A stretch of 64,000 nt of DNA from Parelaphostrongylus tenuis (GCA_019055375.1 JAHQIW010005074.1:1-64000), one strand, 5' to 3'. Positions 25,116 to 38,609 are shown, counted from the stretch's first letter. Notes: a model not told the origin generated them from the sequence alone. Numbers and translations: made by a program.

Positions 25116-26837
25116 TCAAATTGAAAACTTGGCAAACAAGAAAATAGGTTGAATTTTATTGCTCTGATGAGATGTAGAGAACTTTTCAGGTCGCCGTTTT
25201 CATTTTTAGTCTTGTCCAAGAACAATCTTCAAAAAACACGGACAGTGACACAAAATTTTAGTTCTGTGGGCTACAGAAAATCAGAATTTTACCTTGGGAA
25301 AATGAAACGGCTTCTATCCTTTTCTTTGAAGACTTGCAAATTTTAACGGCTTTTATTGTAGTGAGTAAATGCTAACACAAGCCAATACGTTTGGTGAGAG
25401 ATGAAAGAGTGAATTATTTCTAAGCAAATAAACTTGATACAAGAAAATAACTATGGCTATGGCTTATTGATACGAGTACAAAAAAATCAATATAAAATCA
25501 TAAAGACTGACATTTATGTGATAGACAGCAGGCGCGAAAGCCGAAGTTCCGTTTCTCACAAAATACTCTACAACTGAAATGATTTGAGGTAAAGTAGACC
25601 TTTCTTGAGAGATTGTTTGTACTAATTCTCCATTCATCGTTCTCCGATAATTACTTACTTTTCTTCCATTTCGTCCACCTTCATGCTGAAGTAATCGAAA
25701 TTCCTCACACCTTTACTACCTAAGAGTCACTTTTACTCCTTATATTGTAGTTAACCTATGTTCATCGTTCTCAGGATAGAACTATCCCAGTAATTGACGA
25801 ATTGAACTATGATTGACTCCACTGCCAGAGTGATAGCGAAGGTGCTGACGTGAAGAACATTTGGTGTGAGACAAATCCACAAATAAAGCTGCGAAATCAA
25901 ATGGGCGATAAGCTAAGTTGTTAACTATGTCATGAAAAGTAGAATGGTCAAATGGCGTATTACCTCATGGCCTGTGGTTTTCGACTACAGCTGAATTTGG
26001 GGTGAATTATAATCAAATGTTTGAATGTAGTAAATTTGCAAATGTATGAATTGTTCATAAGTAATCACGCGATTTGGTGGAAAACGAGACCAACACGTAT
26101 GGACTGCAGGAAGTCTCGTCATGGATTTCCAAACTTAATGAAGAGATGAAAAACTTCATGGGTCTTTTCTTATGGACAGGAACTGCATGGAATAGGAATT
26201 GAAGTTCCATGGCTGACTACTCCACTTCCAATAATATCTATGCTATCCTGTACGCCATCATTTATAGGAGGATTAAAACTTCTAAACCTGTTGAGTCGCT
26301 TCTACTTCGCACACACTAATTCGTGTTTTGAAAAGAACTGAGCTTAAAGGATCCATTGATGAACTGTCCATATAATTTGAACAATTAGTTCAAGTTTATT
26401 CGTTGGATTTCACATAACATAGTGTCTATAGCTAGCTACATTCTGATTTGACTTTATTTTTGAAGCAGCTCCAAAAACGAAAAATGGGAATGTTGTGTTT
26501 GCTGGCCGATACAGAACACTGGTAAAATCCCAGGTACTTTACATCTGCTGGTACATACTTCAACAACTACTCCAACTCAAAGTGCTCCAAGATTTGTTAT
26601 AAGTAATAACAATTATGAGATTTTCAGATTGTAAAGATAGAAAATTGTATCCAAGTTATGTTAAATGTAAAGACTTCTAACTACGACGGATGTAAAGAGT
26701 ACTCATAAATGCTTTAGTTAGAGTGATTCTCTTTGGGTAAAATGTTTATAGCATCAACTCGATAATCTACGAATATAATCTCAAATGACACAATATTTTT
26801 GGACATGGATCAACGTCTGGTCCTTCTGAAGAGAAAC
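25116..26837. other. No supported gene
   Basis: Upstream of the AIG1-type start codon. A minus-strand stretch near 25,575-25,505 (VEYFVRNGTSAFAPAVYHIN) has a TTTCAG acceptor and a possible donor, and could be an alternative or upstream exon, but there is no family support. A small + strand open block near 26,468-26,520 is likewise flanked by AG and GT only by chance as far as I can tell. Confidence 0.3.
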
Positions 26838-27402
26838 ACGTTGGTAAAAAAGTATTAAGCTTTAAGCATTGTTGAAATGCGCCGTTTAACATTGTAATAC
26901 ATTCTCGAAAAAGTATAGTCATGTTATACATCACTTAAATGCGCAAATTCGCTTCATGTCTTATTATTAATGACGCATTTCTTGCTCTTTACTTTATATT
27001 CATTCTAGATTATGGAAAGGATGCTGCCTGGTGCAAAAGCGACTGCGGTTTCAAGCCACGAATTCAAAATATGTCGTAAAGCAGCAGAGACAACTTACAA
27101 CATTAATATGCATTTTGCCCAAAAATTGATGACAAACGTATTTTGTAGTGGTGGCTGAAGAGGTTCCATAAAAGAGACGCATTCTGGGGATTGCATAAAC
27201 CGCAATTACTTTTGACAAACTTCGTCAGAAATTATGGGGTGCGCAATTATTGAAGCTGATCCACACAAGATTGCACAAAATGTTAAAAAAGAACTCAACG
27301 GCGGCTGTTCCACCATTGTTGCCATTTGATGCAAATCGCAAAAGTAATTGCGGTTTCAGCATAATCTGAAACCGCACTTACTTTTGCGCCAAACTAATAC
27401 TT
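26838..27402 (+). mobile_element. Non-autonomous mariner (Hsmar1/bandit-like) derivative, copy 1
   Basis: Outer ends resemble the Hsmar1-type terminal repeat: GTTGGTAAAAAAGTATTAAG at the left and, at the right, GAAACCGCACTTACTTTTGC. An inner copy of the end sequence (TGGTGCAAAAGCGACTGCGG) lies at about 27,032. Just after it + strand sequence reads HEFKICRKAAETTYNIN (about 27,057-27,107), matching the first helix region of mariner transposases. The rest of the transposase is absent. A second element with the same structure lies at 42.3-42.8 kb. The hookworm mariner 'bandit' was described as Hsmar1-like. Confidence 0.72.
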
Positions 27403-29777
27403 TTGTGTACATATTTGATCTTTATAGTTACAATACAAGTGCATGGCTTGATATTTAATCGTAACGCAAAAGCCGCTTATTGCCGAAAATGCAGTAGACA
27501 CGTCTCAGTTATGTTTTCAATAGTGGAGGTATCTCTGGTAATTGCTCTGTTCACTAGAATTAGACTGTTGTTGATGAGAAGAATTCATTCAGAAATCAGA
27601 TTCTCAAACTACTTTCTACTCAGAAAAATTTTTCTAGTCCAATATATACACAATGATCAAAGTTGAATAGGCTATTGACTGAGAATACGAAGTTCAATAA
27701 AAAAAAAATTGACCAGCCAATATAAACGGTTCTGAAAAAAGGGCGAATATCAACACTTGTCAGTCAAATTGTCCTCCTCTTACCCACCTCATGGGCATGA
27801 GATGAAATCCATTTGCATCGCTGTCCTAGTTGAATCATAAATAGAAGGTGCTAGGTATTCTTTTTTGCGAACCTAGAGGGATTTACCCATTACGCCGATG
27901 AATTCGGCCCATTTGCCTTACAACAGACAGGCTACATTGTACCTAACTCTTGAACTCGCCGTTTCTTAGAACAGAAGTCTGAAGAATACTGTTCATGTGT
28001 ACGTAGTATGAGCCTTATATGTCTCGATAGAGAGTTGACGGGGTTCATAAAAACTGAACAATAAAACTTTCAAAATAAACACTCACGAAATTCAGATTTG
28101 TTAGCATGACTAGTTTATAAATATACCATTCGTGGCCAAGTCGAGGCTGATACTCAACATCATAGTAAAGAGAACCGCACCATATTATCGTAAACACAAG
28201 ACGGAGAAAATTGCATACAAGCATTATGATCTGAAAAATCTATTAGATTTCGAACGCCAAACAATGAAAGTGTCAAAACGTTCACATTATAGAGTCGTGA
28301 CTACAATAGTATAGATCGATTCAAGAGTAGACTTAGTCAGAATGTCGCCAGTGTAATCAATTGTGAAAGTTTCTAGCAAAGCCGTATAAAAAGACCTTTA
28401 CATCTCTTATACCTTGCGCTATCGATTGTAGGTAATAAAACCACACAGATGCGGGAAGTGATATATTTACAATACAGAATTGCTACAACATCGCAAGGAT
28501 CAGTTGCGTTTAATTCTTTCACAACCATGCGTGCACACTCGGTGCATATGTGCCTAGCACGTCTCGCACCTTATATGCTAATTACCGACCTGATTCGCCC
28601 TCTAAAGTTTACCTTTTCTGATCTGATATCTCTTTTCTCAAACAAAAAAAAGAACCGTGGCGAAAAGCAGATCAATGGTCGCAAATAGACAGCATCCTTG
28701 CTTTATTAATTAGTGACTACTAAATTGATACTGGCTTTCGTGCACATAAAAATTGCCTTCGAAGGCTACTATATGAATGATGGCTCATCCTCGTCGAAAG
28801 CCAACGGTCACATATCAGCCGAGATTACTGCAAGTACACTGTATTCAAAGATTTTCTTCACTTGTTCGTTTTTACCCATAATGCTTTTTGCTGCATTTTT
28901 GCACTGATTAGATAGGTTGCTGAATTCGCATGCTGAGTTTGGCGTGAACTATAAAAAATATTCTATTTTCCACGGCTATATTCACAAAATTGTTTCTTCA
29001 GACGAGTTCTTTGCAGCATAGGACTATCGTTGTTACAAAGAATGTGCAGTGTAACGCTGATATATCAACGATGAAGAGGCACACACGTATCTGTACTTTA
29101 ACCAGCTGGGGAACTATTTGAATTGCTGTGCAGCAAAAGGCAGGATCGCGGAAGGGAGCACGGCGTGTTGCAATGACAACATGGCTGCTTTCCAATGAAA
29201 TTTAGATTTTCTTAGATGCTATAAGGGATTAATCGTCAATCGATTGTAGATATGATAGAAGAAACTTGATTAGGGCTATTTTTGGTTGAAAAATTTCATT
29301 CATTTACAAAATAATGAATTCTCTGTCATTAAAGACACCGCTTTTGCATTACGATGCCACTTCACCGATAATGCCGAACGCTTTTTATCATCAAGGGATT
29401 TCAGGAGCTTAAATTTCCATAGCGATGTAGAAGAGGCGCTGATTTATTGTCTTATGGGTAATACCTTTTCATAAATCCGCTTATACTCAACCATGAATAT
29501 TACTCATCGCTGCAACCTGCAAATAACGCCAATGCCCCAATTAAAAGGTCAAATTTTCGAAGGGGAAACTGGATGCTCGAGAAGAAGTCATATTTCGCAG
29601 CTTATTGGAGATTTTTAGACTTTCTCACAGCTATCCACATTTCAATCAAATTTAACTATCGCTTCTTATGTCAGCAACAAACCGCCTTTACATATTGCCA
29701 CTAATGAATGAATCGTAAATAATCAAAATTCTTTTTATTTGACCGCCGCTTGCGGTGGTATGATGTCACAATATACT

Positions 29778-29943
29778 CAATAATGTGCAGTGCTGTGCAA
29801 AAACATATGCGTCAGCCGGGATTCGAACCCAGATCTCAATCTTTCCTGGAGGTTTGCTAACTGTTGCACCTCCAGGAAAGAATGAGATCTGGATTCGAAT
29901 CCCGGCTGACGCAAATGTTTTTGCTCAGCACTCCACATTATTG
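29778..29943. repeat. Long palindrome built on a tRNA-like sequence
   Basis: Left arm 29,778-29,853 and right arm 29,868-29,943 are inverted copies with few mismatches, separated by a 14-base loop. Each arm contains GGATTCGAA(C/T)CC, a tRNA T-arm/B-box-like motif, beside GCGTCAGCCGGG. RNA from either strand would fold into a long hairpin. A related but less regular inverted pair lies at 39.19-39.39 kb. Confidence 0.85.
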
Positions 29944-30329
29944 GGAATCGTAAATAACAATCACATTTTATTTTGTAGTTCTAAAATAAAATATTACAAC
30001 ATGAACCTCTCAATTTCCATATACTCTCATGCCATATGAACGCAAAAGAAGTCGTCATAGCATTTGAATTTTAGAAAACAACAAATGGTCTGGAAAAATG
30101 ATGCTGCACACTACATGCAATGCCTATTTATCGATAGAAATCAGCAATTTTCTGATTATATGTGTTAGAGAAATTTCCTTTATAATTAACTGTTTTATAG
30201 CAGTGGTGTGACGACACAAATTTACTCATTGATGCTGAGTGATGAGAAAAACTTCTGCGTCAGTAGGGCTCGGAACCGCATTTAACCCTATTCGAGGGCG
30301 CGTATTGAAAAGTTCTTTTCCGGAAAAGG

Positions 30330-31700
30330 CAAGGAACACGAGGACATTCTACGGAATCCGTAATTAAAGTGGAGATCTTTAGGACAACTGAGCGTTCTTC
30401 TTATTGAAAACACTGTTCTGGAAGTTCCTCCCTTAATATTCTATTTCTACATAGCGACAAAAGTTCGCTTGCTCAAAATCTAAATATTTATGTAAGTGCT
30501 ATTGAATCCGCTGTGAAATTTCGACAACAGGCTAATTACTCCGAACGCATAACGTTCTCCTTTTTGCTGGCAGAACATAGTATCGAAATCTTTTCACAAA
30601 CCATACTCAGTATTGAAACCAGCGATTTTCAAGGTACTGAATGATTGCTAATAGTCTAGTGGAAAAGTTCAGCTGGGCAAAAAAAAGTCAAAGAAACACG
30701 ACCACAGAGGGTGGCTGCATGTAACACGACTCGTAATCAAAAGTGGAATTTTTAGGACAACTGCGAGTTCTTTTTACAACAAATGCGCTAATAGAAGACC
30801 CTCTAATGATATTATATCACTTTTCAACGATAAAAGTGTTTAGAATCAAAATTTTACTATGTAATACCAAACAATTCGCTATAAACTTGAAGCACGGCAC
30901 GACGAAAGAAAAACGCTACCTTTTTTCTCGCTAGCAGAACATCCTATGAAGGCCTCTTCACAAAACTGGTTCAGTACTAAGATTTCCAGTTTTCGGATTG
31001 CTGAATGATTACTAATAGCGTAGTGAAAAAGATCCTTTGCGGAAAAAAGTCAAGAAAAAAGAGTACACTTCACGCAGTGCGAGTGCATTTCACACAAATT
31101 GCGATGAAAAGTGGAAATTTCTAGAGAACTGGGCGTTAGTTTCCATTAAAGCACGTTTATATAGATCCATAAAATGACACTTTGGTTTATCATAGCGAGG
31201 AAGTTTGCTTGGAACCAAAGTTTTGATATATATATAAGGATATAGCTCTCGGCGTTAATCAATCTCTGAAGGATGCGCCATGCAATCGTCTTCAATTTTT
31301 AGCCTAATTTAGGATGACTGAACGCATATCTGGCCTTTACAGTGACTTGCGGTGTCAGTCGATGTATCAGGTCAGTGCCGTTTATCCTCCCATACAAATC
31401 ATCAATTTTACTGACCCCAGTGAGATGGAAGGCTTGATGAACCATGAGCGCGAGATTGAACCATCGACCTTGTGTGCGACTGCTCCAACATATCATATCA
31501 AAAAATTTGCTCTGAAGTTGGAACAACGCACTTTAAAAGCAGAACGTTATCTATTATCAGTTAATATTATTTAGCACGAAGGTGGTTTTACAAACGAAGC
31601 TCAATAAAAATCGGCATTTCTCAAGCGACAGAACGACTACAAAAACATGGACTATAAAAAGAAACGATCATTGGTCTCCTTTAAGATATTCTATTATTCA
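30330..31700. repeat. Second array of the 20.2-21.4 kb repeat family, split by a SINE
   Basis: Units carry the same blocks as the 20.2-21.4 kb array: 'GTACTGAATGATTGCTAATA' near 30,633, 'GGATTGCTGAATGATTACTA' near 31,000 and a third near 31,610, with 'GTGGAAATTTCTAGAGAACT'-like blocks before each. An S1 SINE-like copy (31,242-31,486) interrupts the third unit. Confidence 0.7.
31242..31486 (-). repeat. S1 SINE-like element, 5'-truncated
   Basis: On the minus strand it reads from a GTCGCACACAAGGTCGATGG head fragment with B-box-like GGTTCAATCTCG, through GTCAGTAAAATTGATG, GGCACTGACCTGATACATCG, GTCACTGTAAAGGCC, to a GATTAACGCCGAGAGC end. The first part of the tRNA-like head is missing. It sits inside the repeat array, so it inserted later. 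Confidence 0.75.
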
Positions 31701-33376
31701 GTAGTGATAGCGCCCTCATAGAACCTAAATTTATCAGACGACTTTTCATATAACCTTCTGCGTATTCTCAAGGAGCAGTCAAGTCTACACTCAAAAAGTT
31801 GGGAAACCTTCTTGAATGTTAGATGCGGGTAAACGAATGAAATGCAAAAGTGCTGGAATTCGTGCAGTGTGATATATCTGTTATCGGGTGATGTAATAAA
31901 ATCAAAAAATGTGATATAAGACTATTCTTGCTTTTGAAAAGCAAATCTGTCAAGGGCTTTTTTGAAGGCATACTCTAGAGAATACTAACCTTTTCTGAAG
32001 AGGTCCCCTCAATGATTTAGGATCTCATCATGGCGAGACACCTTCCTCAAGCATCGACTTCGTTTTTAACCCTTTTGAAACAGCGTGACACATAACCACC
32101 GTCCGCCATATCGCGCGCCGCCTCGTCGGAAATTTTGTGTTCGCGTCGTGTTCCCCACGAATCTCGTTGAATACGGGCCGAGATAACTCGACTTGAAGTT
32201 CTAGGGTAGCTGTGCAACACGTTTTCCGATTGGACTGAAAGGATTGAAGCGTCATAGACAAGGCTGGCGCCAACCTCTCAATCACGGAAGAATGAGAGAC
32301 TTGATGGACCAATGTCGGAGTAGAATTAGGGTCTTGGCAAGTTGGGCCAGCTGTGTAAGGCGAGATCACAGTCACTGCGCTTTGCACTCCTTACAACCTC
32401 AAGTGTTCTTTCCATCATTATGCTCAAAAAACCCCTACTTTGCGATCCACATTCTGCAATTTAACGACAGAGCAAAGTCTCTTATATCAACCCTTTAGGG
32501 ACGGCGTGTACCTATTGTAATACAGGACTGTCCAAAGGTCTTTCTCGCTGGACAAAATATTTTCCCTAAGCTTTTAGTCAGAAATCAAAACCTTGAATCT
32601 CGGTGTTTTCAAAAATATTCTAGGCTCCTAAAGAAATTTCTTTTAAGCGCGTTGAAGCAGAGTGAATAAAATTATGTTCTATACTCGCTTAGTTTTGTTT
32701 GCTTAACAGCTCAAATCTCGACAATTTCGAGGCTACGACTGGATTTTGAATTGCTTCCATTCTGCGCTTTGAAAGCGAAAAAATGGCGTTTCCATGCGTA
32801 GAAGTTGGAGTTACGCGAACTTCACTAGGGAACTGGTATTTGTAAGTAAATTATATGCTAGAGGCACTTTCTCGCTGTTGAAAGATAAAATGTCATAGAG
32901 GAAACTTTTATAATGGTAATTTCAGTAAAGCAAAACAACCGCCTGTCAAAAAAACCCTGTTTATATGAGTAAAATATATCCTTCCGAAAGAAACTCACTT
33001 CCAACTACTATGAAGTGCTTTATCCTAATTTCATCTATGTTTTTATACTCTGTCAATAGTTAGGAAAAGCTGATTCTAACGAGCTTCTAGAAAGATTTTT
33101 ACAGTATGCACCACCGAAATGAAGACACCGTCTTGCTTTTGTGTAATTAGCCCGTTGTTTAAACTGTCCTTTAACTTCAACTTTGAGTAGCTTCTTTGAT
33201 TTCAACATTTTTAACATTAAATTTTGAAAAAAAATTTTAATTAGCCCGTTGTTCAAATTTCAAGACGCTTTTCATTATCAGTTATCTAGTAGAATTTTAA
33301 TTTCAACGAAACTTTACCGCCATGAGAAGATAGAAACATTCCAAAGGAAATTCTATGAGTGTTTGAAAAAAAACGC

Positions 33377-33720
33377 CTATCTATAATCTAAAGAATATCT
33401 GTTTTTCATTGGGAAAGCTGTCCTTAGGATAGCAACGCGTTTCCAACTCTTGTTCTTCAGATTCTTTTTCGACGACATTATAAGATAATTCGAAAATAAG
33501 AGCAATTGTAAGTAATTTGATAGGTGCTGTACTAACATGGAGAAGAAAACGTCTCCCTTCTGGGGCTTTATCCAGTTTTTCAAACTTCACAGAGGGTTTT
33601 GTTAGCACTCATACAGTGAAATTTGATTGATCGAAACTCTCCATCGTCACGAAGAGACAGCATATCGTCGAGGGGATTTCCATAGCCACTTTGTGCAAAA
33701 GAACGCCCACGCGTTCTAAC
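33377..33720 (-). other. Possible minus-strand exon or degraded gene
   Basis: Two adjoining minus-strand blocks look protein-like but are in different frames: about 33,720-33,615 (GYGNPLDDMLSLRDDGEFRS) followed by a possible GTATGAG donor, and 33,608-33,381 (VKFEKLDKAPEGRRFLLHVS, ending KDSFPNEKQIFFRL stop). I recognise no family. It could be a small two-exon gene, a pseudogene or chance. Confidence 0.2.
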
Positions 33721-35958
33721 TATTCATAATTTACAATAAAACGGCATACTTTAATTATGAACATATTTGGAACTCGCACTGCGCATTCCTGTCGCCTATC
33801 TTGTAAGATTGAGACCATCTTTTCATACTTATTATTCGTTCGATGTCCACAGATACGTCTGTTCTATATACAATCTCGCAATATCAGACATGCCATTTCG
33901 TAGAAGTTGATTGATTCCTTGTACCTAAACTTTACATTTCCTTGAGCACCTCCTATCGTCATCAAAAAGTAGGCAAGGATTCTAGATGACGAGTCTTCTC
34001 TAACAGCTCAAAAATTATCTCTTCATCGATGCTCTCGTGAAGAGATTGAGCACAGTATAGTACAATATCGAAGTCTCTAAACTTTCCCTTTAGGAGCTTG
34101 CAAAAGTCAAAGGACACGCAATTTTTTATTCGACCACTTCCGGAGGCGCACCCCCTAGGAATGTGAACGCAATGACCTGTACGTGGTCACATTGAAGTTA
34201 TTCTGAATGGTTGGGACTTGTGGGTGGTAGAAGGAATCGCCATGAGGGTAGTCAACTAAAAAGTAGAACACGTAAAATCAGCGGGCATGACCGAGGTAAA
34301 GATTGCAACGCCGAATAATATCTATAGTAAAAAATAAGTGGATGTATAGAAAAATGAATGCTATAGAATGATAAAACAAAGTCTGTTCTATAAAGAAATG
34401 ATATCACATGCAGATGCCTCATCATTTTTGACTAAATATTCATTGTATTCTGAATTTTAAATTTCGATCTCTTCAACTTTTAGGCTCTGTACACGATCAA
34501 AAATGTCAAAATCCAGAGATTTTTATCCCACAAACCTTTCTGAAATTTATTACAATTGAGTGGATGCTAAAAGCAGTATCATTGCGTGGTAAACTAGCAC
34601 GTTTCCATACCTATAAGAGCTATGCATGGTGCAAAAGATTATGAGTATGTAGAGTGAATTGTGATGTGTCGAAGTAATATGAGAAACCCAAAAATTTTTC
34701 CGAAATAGAGAAAGACCTTAATTAACGCTTGATTCGCGCTGCCATTTCTATCGCTGTCTCTAACGCGTTATAAACAGCCAAGGTGCTAGGCCCACAAGGT
34801 CTATATTGGATAGTTTCCAAGAGTGATTGGAAAATGACGTTATGCACAAGTTTAGCAAATTCGTAAGCGAAATAAAATTTAATATTGTTCCATAAGGCAG
34901 CCACGTAAAAAAAATAGTGCCAGGTGTTATACGCTAACACGTGCATGACGACATGGGTCAAATATGGCCTATGTATTTTTCAATTGTCTTTCTACACTAT
35001 TACTCGTGATACTTGTCTTGTACTGTTTCGTTAAGTTCTCTTCCACAAGTGCTACAACAGGTTTGATAAGGGGTAAAATAAATTTTTCTACATATGAAAA
35101 TTCATATCGTGCTGAGTTTCACACGAATTATCTGATACTTGTAAATCTCCTTGTAAAACCTAACATACGTTTGGCTTTTTTACTTAGAAGGGTTGGATAG
35201 AAACGTCCAACTCTCCAGCTTACTTTACTTCGTTAGCACAGCTTGTCAATTGGACTAGTTTAAGACACTGGCATTAGCAATCCTTGGACCTATTATAGGG
35301 CGATATCATATTTTGAGCCTGCGTTCCGCGGCTGTTACAATCAACGATACCAAAGTACTATATCACACAATCAATAACGGAAGCTTGTGCTGGCTACTTT
35401 GAAACAGCTTAAGCAGAAATGATTTGCATCGTCTTCAACAACTTACTTCCCATCCTTTGACGATTTAATAGCTTAGATATCTTTCTATTAATTACAACAA
35501 TCAATACGAGAACTTATCCTTCTTCCAGTCAACCGATAGGCTCCAGCATACGACTATTTATGAGCATAGTTGCTTTAGCAATTGAAAGGTAATTGAAAAA
35601 TGTTAGGTACCTAAGATGACCAACTTGCTTTTTTACACTCGATTGCAATAGACCCTTTATTTGTTTATTAACACCTCTGAGTTACTGAATGGGTAAAAAG
35701 ACGTATGCATCTAAGCGAAGGGAAAACAAATGCATCATTTGCTAGTATTCCTGATAAAGTAAGGTAACCAAGTAACAGTTACTGTCCACACTACTGCTTA
35801 GCTATACCGTTACCAACGTTGAATTGGCACAAAGGGTCATGCATTCTGGACATCATAATAGCGTACCTTTTTTCCTACCATTAGACCACTACAAGCTCAT
35901 ATTTCCTTGGTGAAGTAATTTGTCCCCTACTCTGCTTCCACTGGATAAGCTGATTCAG

Positions 35959-36218
35959 AAGCCTTTCGGGTTTTTCTTTTGAAATACAATGAAATCTGTC
36001 GTGCTTTTGAGAAAGCTCTCAACCAACAAATCGCTTATGAAGCCCATCAACAGCGTATAATTGATGCCCACCACCTAGGGAAACACAGAGTTCGCGAAAC
36101 CGGTACCGCCACATCGATAACTCTGGACGGGCCTCCTGCCGGCAAAAGCAATAGATGTGTATCACCAATAACGCTTAAGTTGAGTGAATCGATGCCTATC
36201 AATGTGTCGCTTATTTAG
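35959..36218 (+). other. Candidate terminal exon, family unknown
   Basis: An open block after a GATTCAG acceptor ends in a TAG at 36,216-36,218. Its residues are balanced and hydrophilic (KYNEICRAFEKALNQQIAYE, AHQQRIIDAHHLGKHRVRE, then SITLDGPPAGKSNR and LKLSESMPINVSLI), unlike the Phe/Lys/Ser-rich chance frames around it. I do not recognise the family and found no upstream exon in matching phase, so it may be a real last exon or a fragment. Confidence 0.3.
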
Positions 36219-36813
36219 GATGCGCTACTTGGATACAACTGCCCCCTTAAGTCAAAGGGTTTATTAATGCAAAACTTTCTGCTACTTTTCACCTTACGTC
36301 ACAAAATCTGTTGATTGTTATTTCTTCAAATTGTTTAGCCGACTAGTTCTTTCTTGTTTTATCTGCTGGTATCTTCATGAACAAATAACCCAACGATGCA
36401 CAAATGATTTGTATATAAGCACGGACCTTATCCATTCGAGCAAAGTTCGTATATTTCGGATTGAAACCATTCAGAATTTAAATGTTTTACCAGTCCGAGA
36501 GCCCATCGTTAATTTCACCATCGTCCTTTTTACTGATATTCACTGACACCATCTGATTCTTCTTCAAAAAAGCTAGTGAGCTACGGCACAACACATCCCC
36601 ATATTGCCCTCAACATAGGTTGTCTGATTACTTGAAATGACGAATCTATGAAAGAGGTGCAATAGGCCGTCTTCCTTTTGTTATAGATGAAGAATGGACT
36701 TTCTCACCAGTGAATTCATCAAAAATTATAACTCCAAGATAAAGAGTAAAGATTTCAACACTAATCTATCCCAGAGGAATGAGCCATACCTTTGCTTCAA
36801 CAAATATCATTAA

Positions 36814-36980
36814 AGGTGATTATGTGCATATCTGGCCTATACAATGACTTAGAGCGGCTTATCGATGTACTAATCAGTGCTACTGTCCTCTTAGATGAGT
36901 CTGGCACCAGTGTTCCGACCCAGAAAGCTGGGTGGTGTAAACATTGTAGACATGGGGTGTAGGATCGCTCTCGGACCAAC
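36814..36980 (-). repeat. S1 SINE-like element, partial
   Basis: Holds the S1 inner blocks on the minus strand (AGGACAGTAGCACTGATTAG, ATCGATAAGCCGCTC, GTCATTGTATAGGCCAGATA) but lacks a clear tRNA-like head and the end block. Confidence 0.55.
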
Positions 36981-37794
36981 GACTATGTTTGTATTGCAGG
37001 CCACCGCTGGGAGCTGTGCTTTACGGGCGCTCAAACATAAATGGTAGAAAATAAGATAGTAAGAAAAGTTACATTGTAGTATTCCTGACCTCTTGAACAA
37101 ATTTTCTACAACACCCTCTACAATTATCTCAATTGTGAAGGATCTTCCGCACCGAAGAACAATTTTCGGCTAGCCGCCAAGGTAAGTGGTGGGCTGGCTG
37201 GTTGCGGGTAAGTTATTGAATAAGGACCAAAGAGATCTTGAAATTGTTCCGAGACACGGACGGATTCCAGACAAGGAATATCTCTTACGTAGCGTTAAAC
37301 AGACATACATTCTATATAACGTAGACATATTCGCGCATGTGTCGTGTGTGAACTTTCCCGCATTTCAATTTCGTGCGGTATTGCTCTTAAAGCCTTTTTT
37401 ACCTATTCACTTACTAGAATATTTCCCATCCTTCACGTATTTCCCGCCACGTTATTTCTGGACAGGAGAATAATTTGAGAATTTTGTCTATAAGTCTAGA
37501 GAGAAATAATTCAACCAGCATCCAATAACATCAAACGAAGGAGGCAAAACTTCCGCGATGCGGATCCACACACAAATCCAAAAACCTGTGTAAATGACGG
37601 ATGGAAAAATACACTCTTTGAGACGGCAGTTGATTAATTGCGCAACGCGACTCACGAAGTCGCGCAATTTTTGCTAGTCACGATTTTTTTCTCCGTTCCA
37701 GGAAAACCTCTTGGTTCTTTGAGTTAAGTATTCCTCCATGATTTTCTCTAGATGCTCATATGCTTTTGGTGCATATATATGTGCTCTAAAGGAT

Positions 37795-38035
37795 AAAGCT
37801 CTCGGCGTTGATCAATCCCTGAGGGATGCGCCATGCATTCGACTCAATTGTTGACTTCGTTTGAGGTGACTGAGTGCAAATCTGGCCTTTACAATGACTC
37901 GCGGTGGCCTCCCGCTGAACTGAGTAAGTGCTGTTCATCCTCCCAGACAAGTTTGAGACCTGTGTGGTAGCAATTTACCCACCCCGGAGGGATGGATGGC
38001 TTGGTGAGCCATGTGCTTAGATACTTAGATGGTCC
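37795..38035 (-). repeat. S1 SINE-like element
   Basis: The minus strand contains the S1 series: CCATCCCTCCGGGGTGGGTA, CTGGGAGGATGAACAGCA, GAGGCCACCGCGAGTCATTG, GGCGCATCCCTCAGGGATTG and GATCAACGCCGAGAGC. The head at the higher-coordinate end is diverged (AGCACATGGCTCACC). Confidence 0.75.
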
Positions 38036-38257
38036 ATCTTCAGTAGTTGTGCGGATCCCAGCACATATTCAAAGTGGTATCTTGCTGGTTGCGCATATAA
38101 TATTCGTTGGTCTCCTGACAACCTTGCAAGGGCGTTTTCACGTCTTTATGATGTCGTTTCCAAGGAATGGATTTCGGCGATGGATCCTTGGCCGGGCTAC
38201 CCCTAGTTGGTTCAGAAATGATGTTAGGCCGAAATCAAGAGCAGAAGTGGAGAAGAA

Positions 38258-38260
<3 letters not shown>

Positions 38261-38291
<31 letters not shown>

Positions 38292-38365
38292 TATATATAT
38301 ATGCATGTATATATGCTTAAATGATATATAAATAAATAAATAAATATTTATATATATATATATGT
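38261..38365. repeat. AT microsatellite with TAAA segment
   Basis: Long runs of (AT)n, interrupted by ATGCATGTAT and by AATAAATAAATAAATA. The tyrosine/isoleucine frames on both strands are translations of the repeat. Confidence 0.95.
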
Positions 38366-38609
38366 ATATATCAATACTTGTAAAAAAACGCTGAAGGTGA
38401 ACGTGATCTCCTTCCGTTCTAACAACGCTCCGTAGAGACCTTTTCAAAACTAAACATTTCTCCAGAATCATCGAAATCTGTGTTATCGAATGACAGTCGA
38501 AAGCCCAACCAAAGCTATCCACAGACCAAAGCCGAGAAAGCAAATTTAAGCCACTGCGAAGCATAATATTATTCTCGCTGTTATAAACGCATCAAGAAAG
38601 GCTTTCTAG

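Noticed and set aside
32028..32387. 119-codon minus-strand frame with higher G+C
   Set aside because: An 84-codon frame overlaps it on the other strand, no motif or splice context was found, and the G+C-rich patch alone can keep frames open. Left as unexplained sequence.
38261..38365. Open frames on both strands over the AT run
   Set aside because: Translations of a microsatellite.
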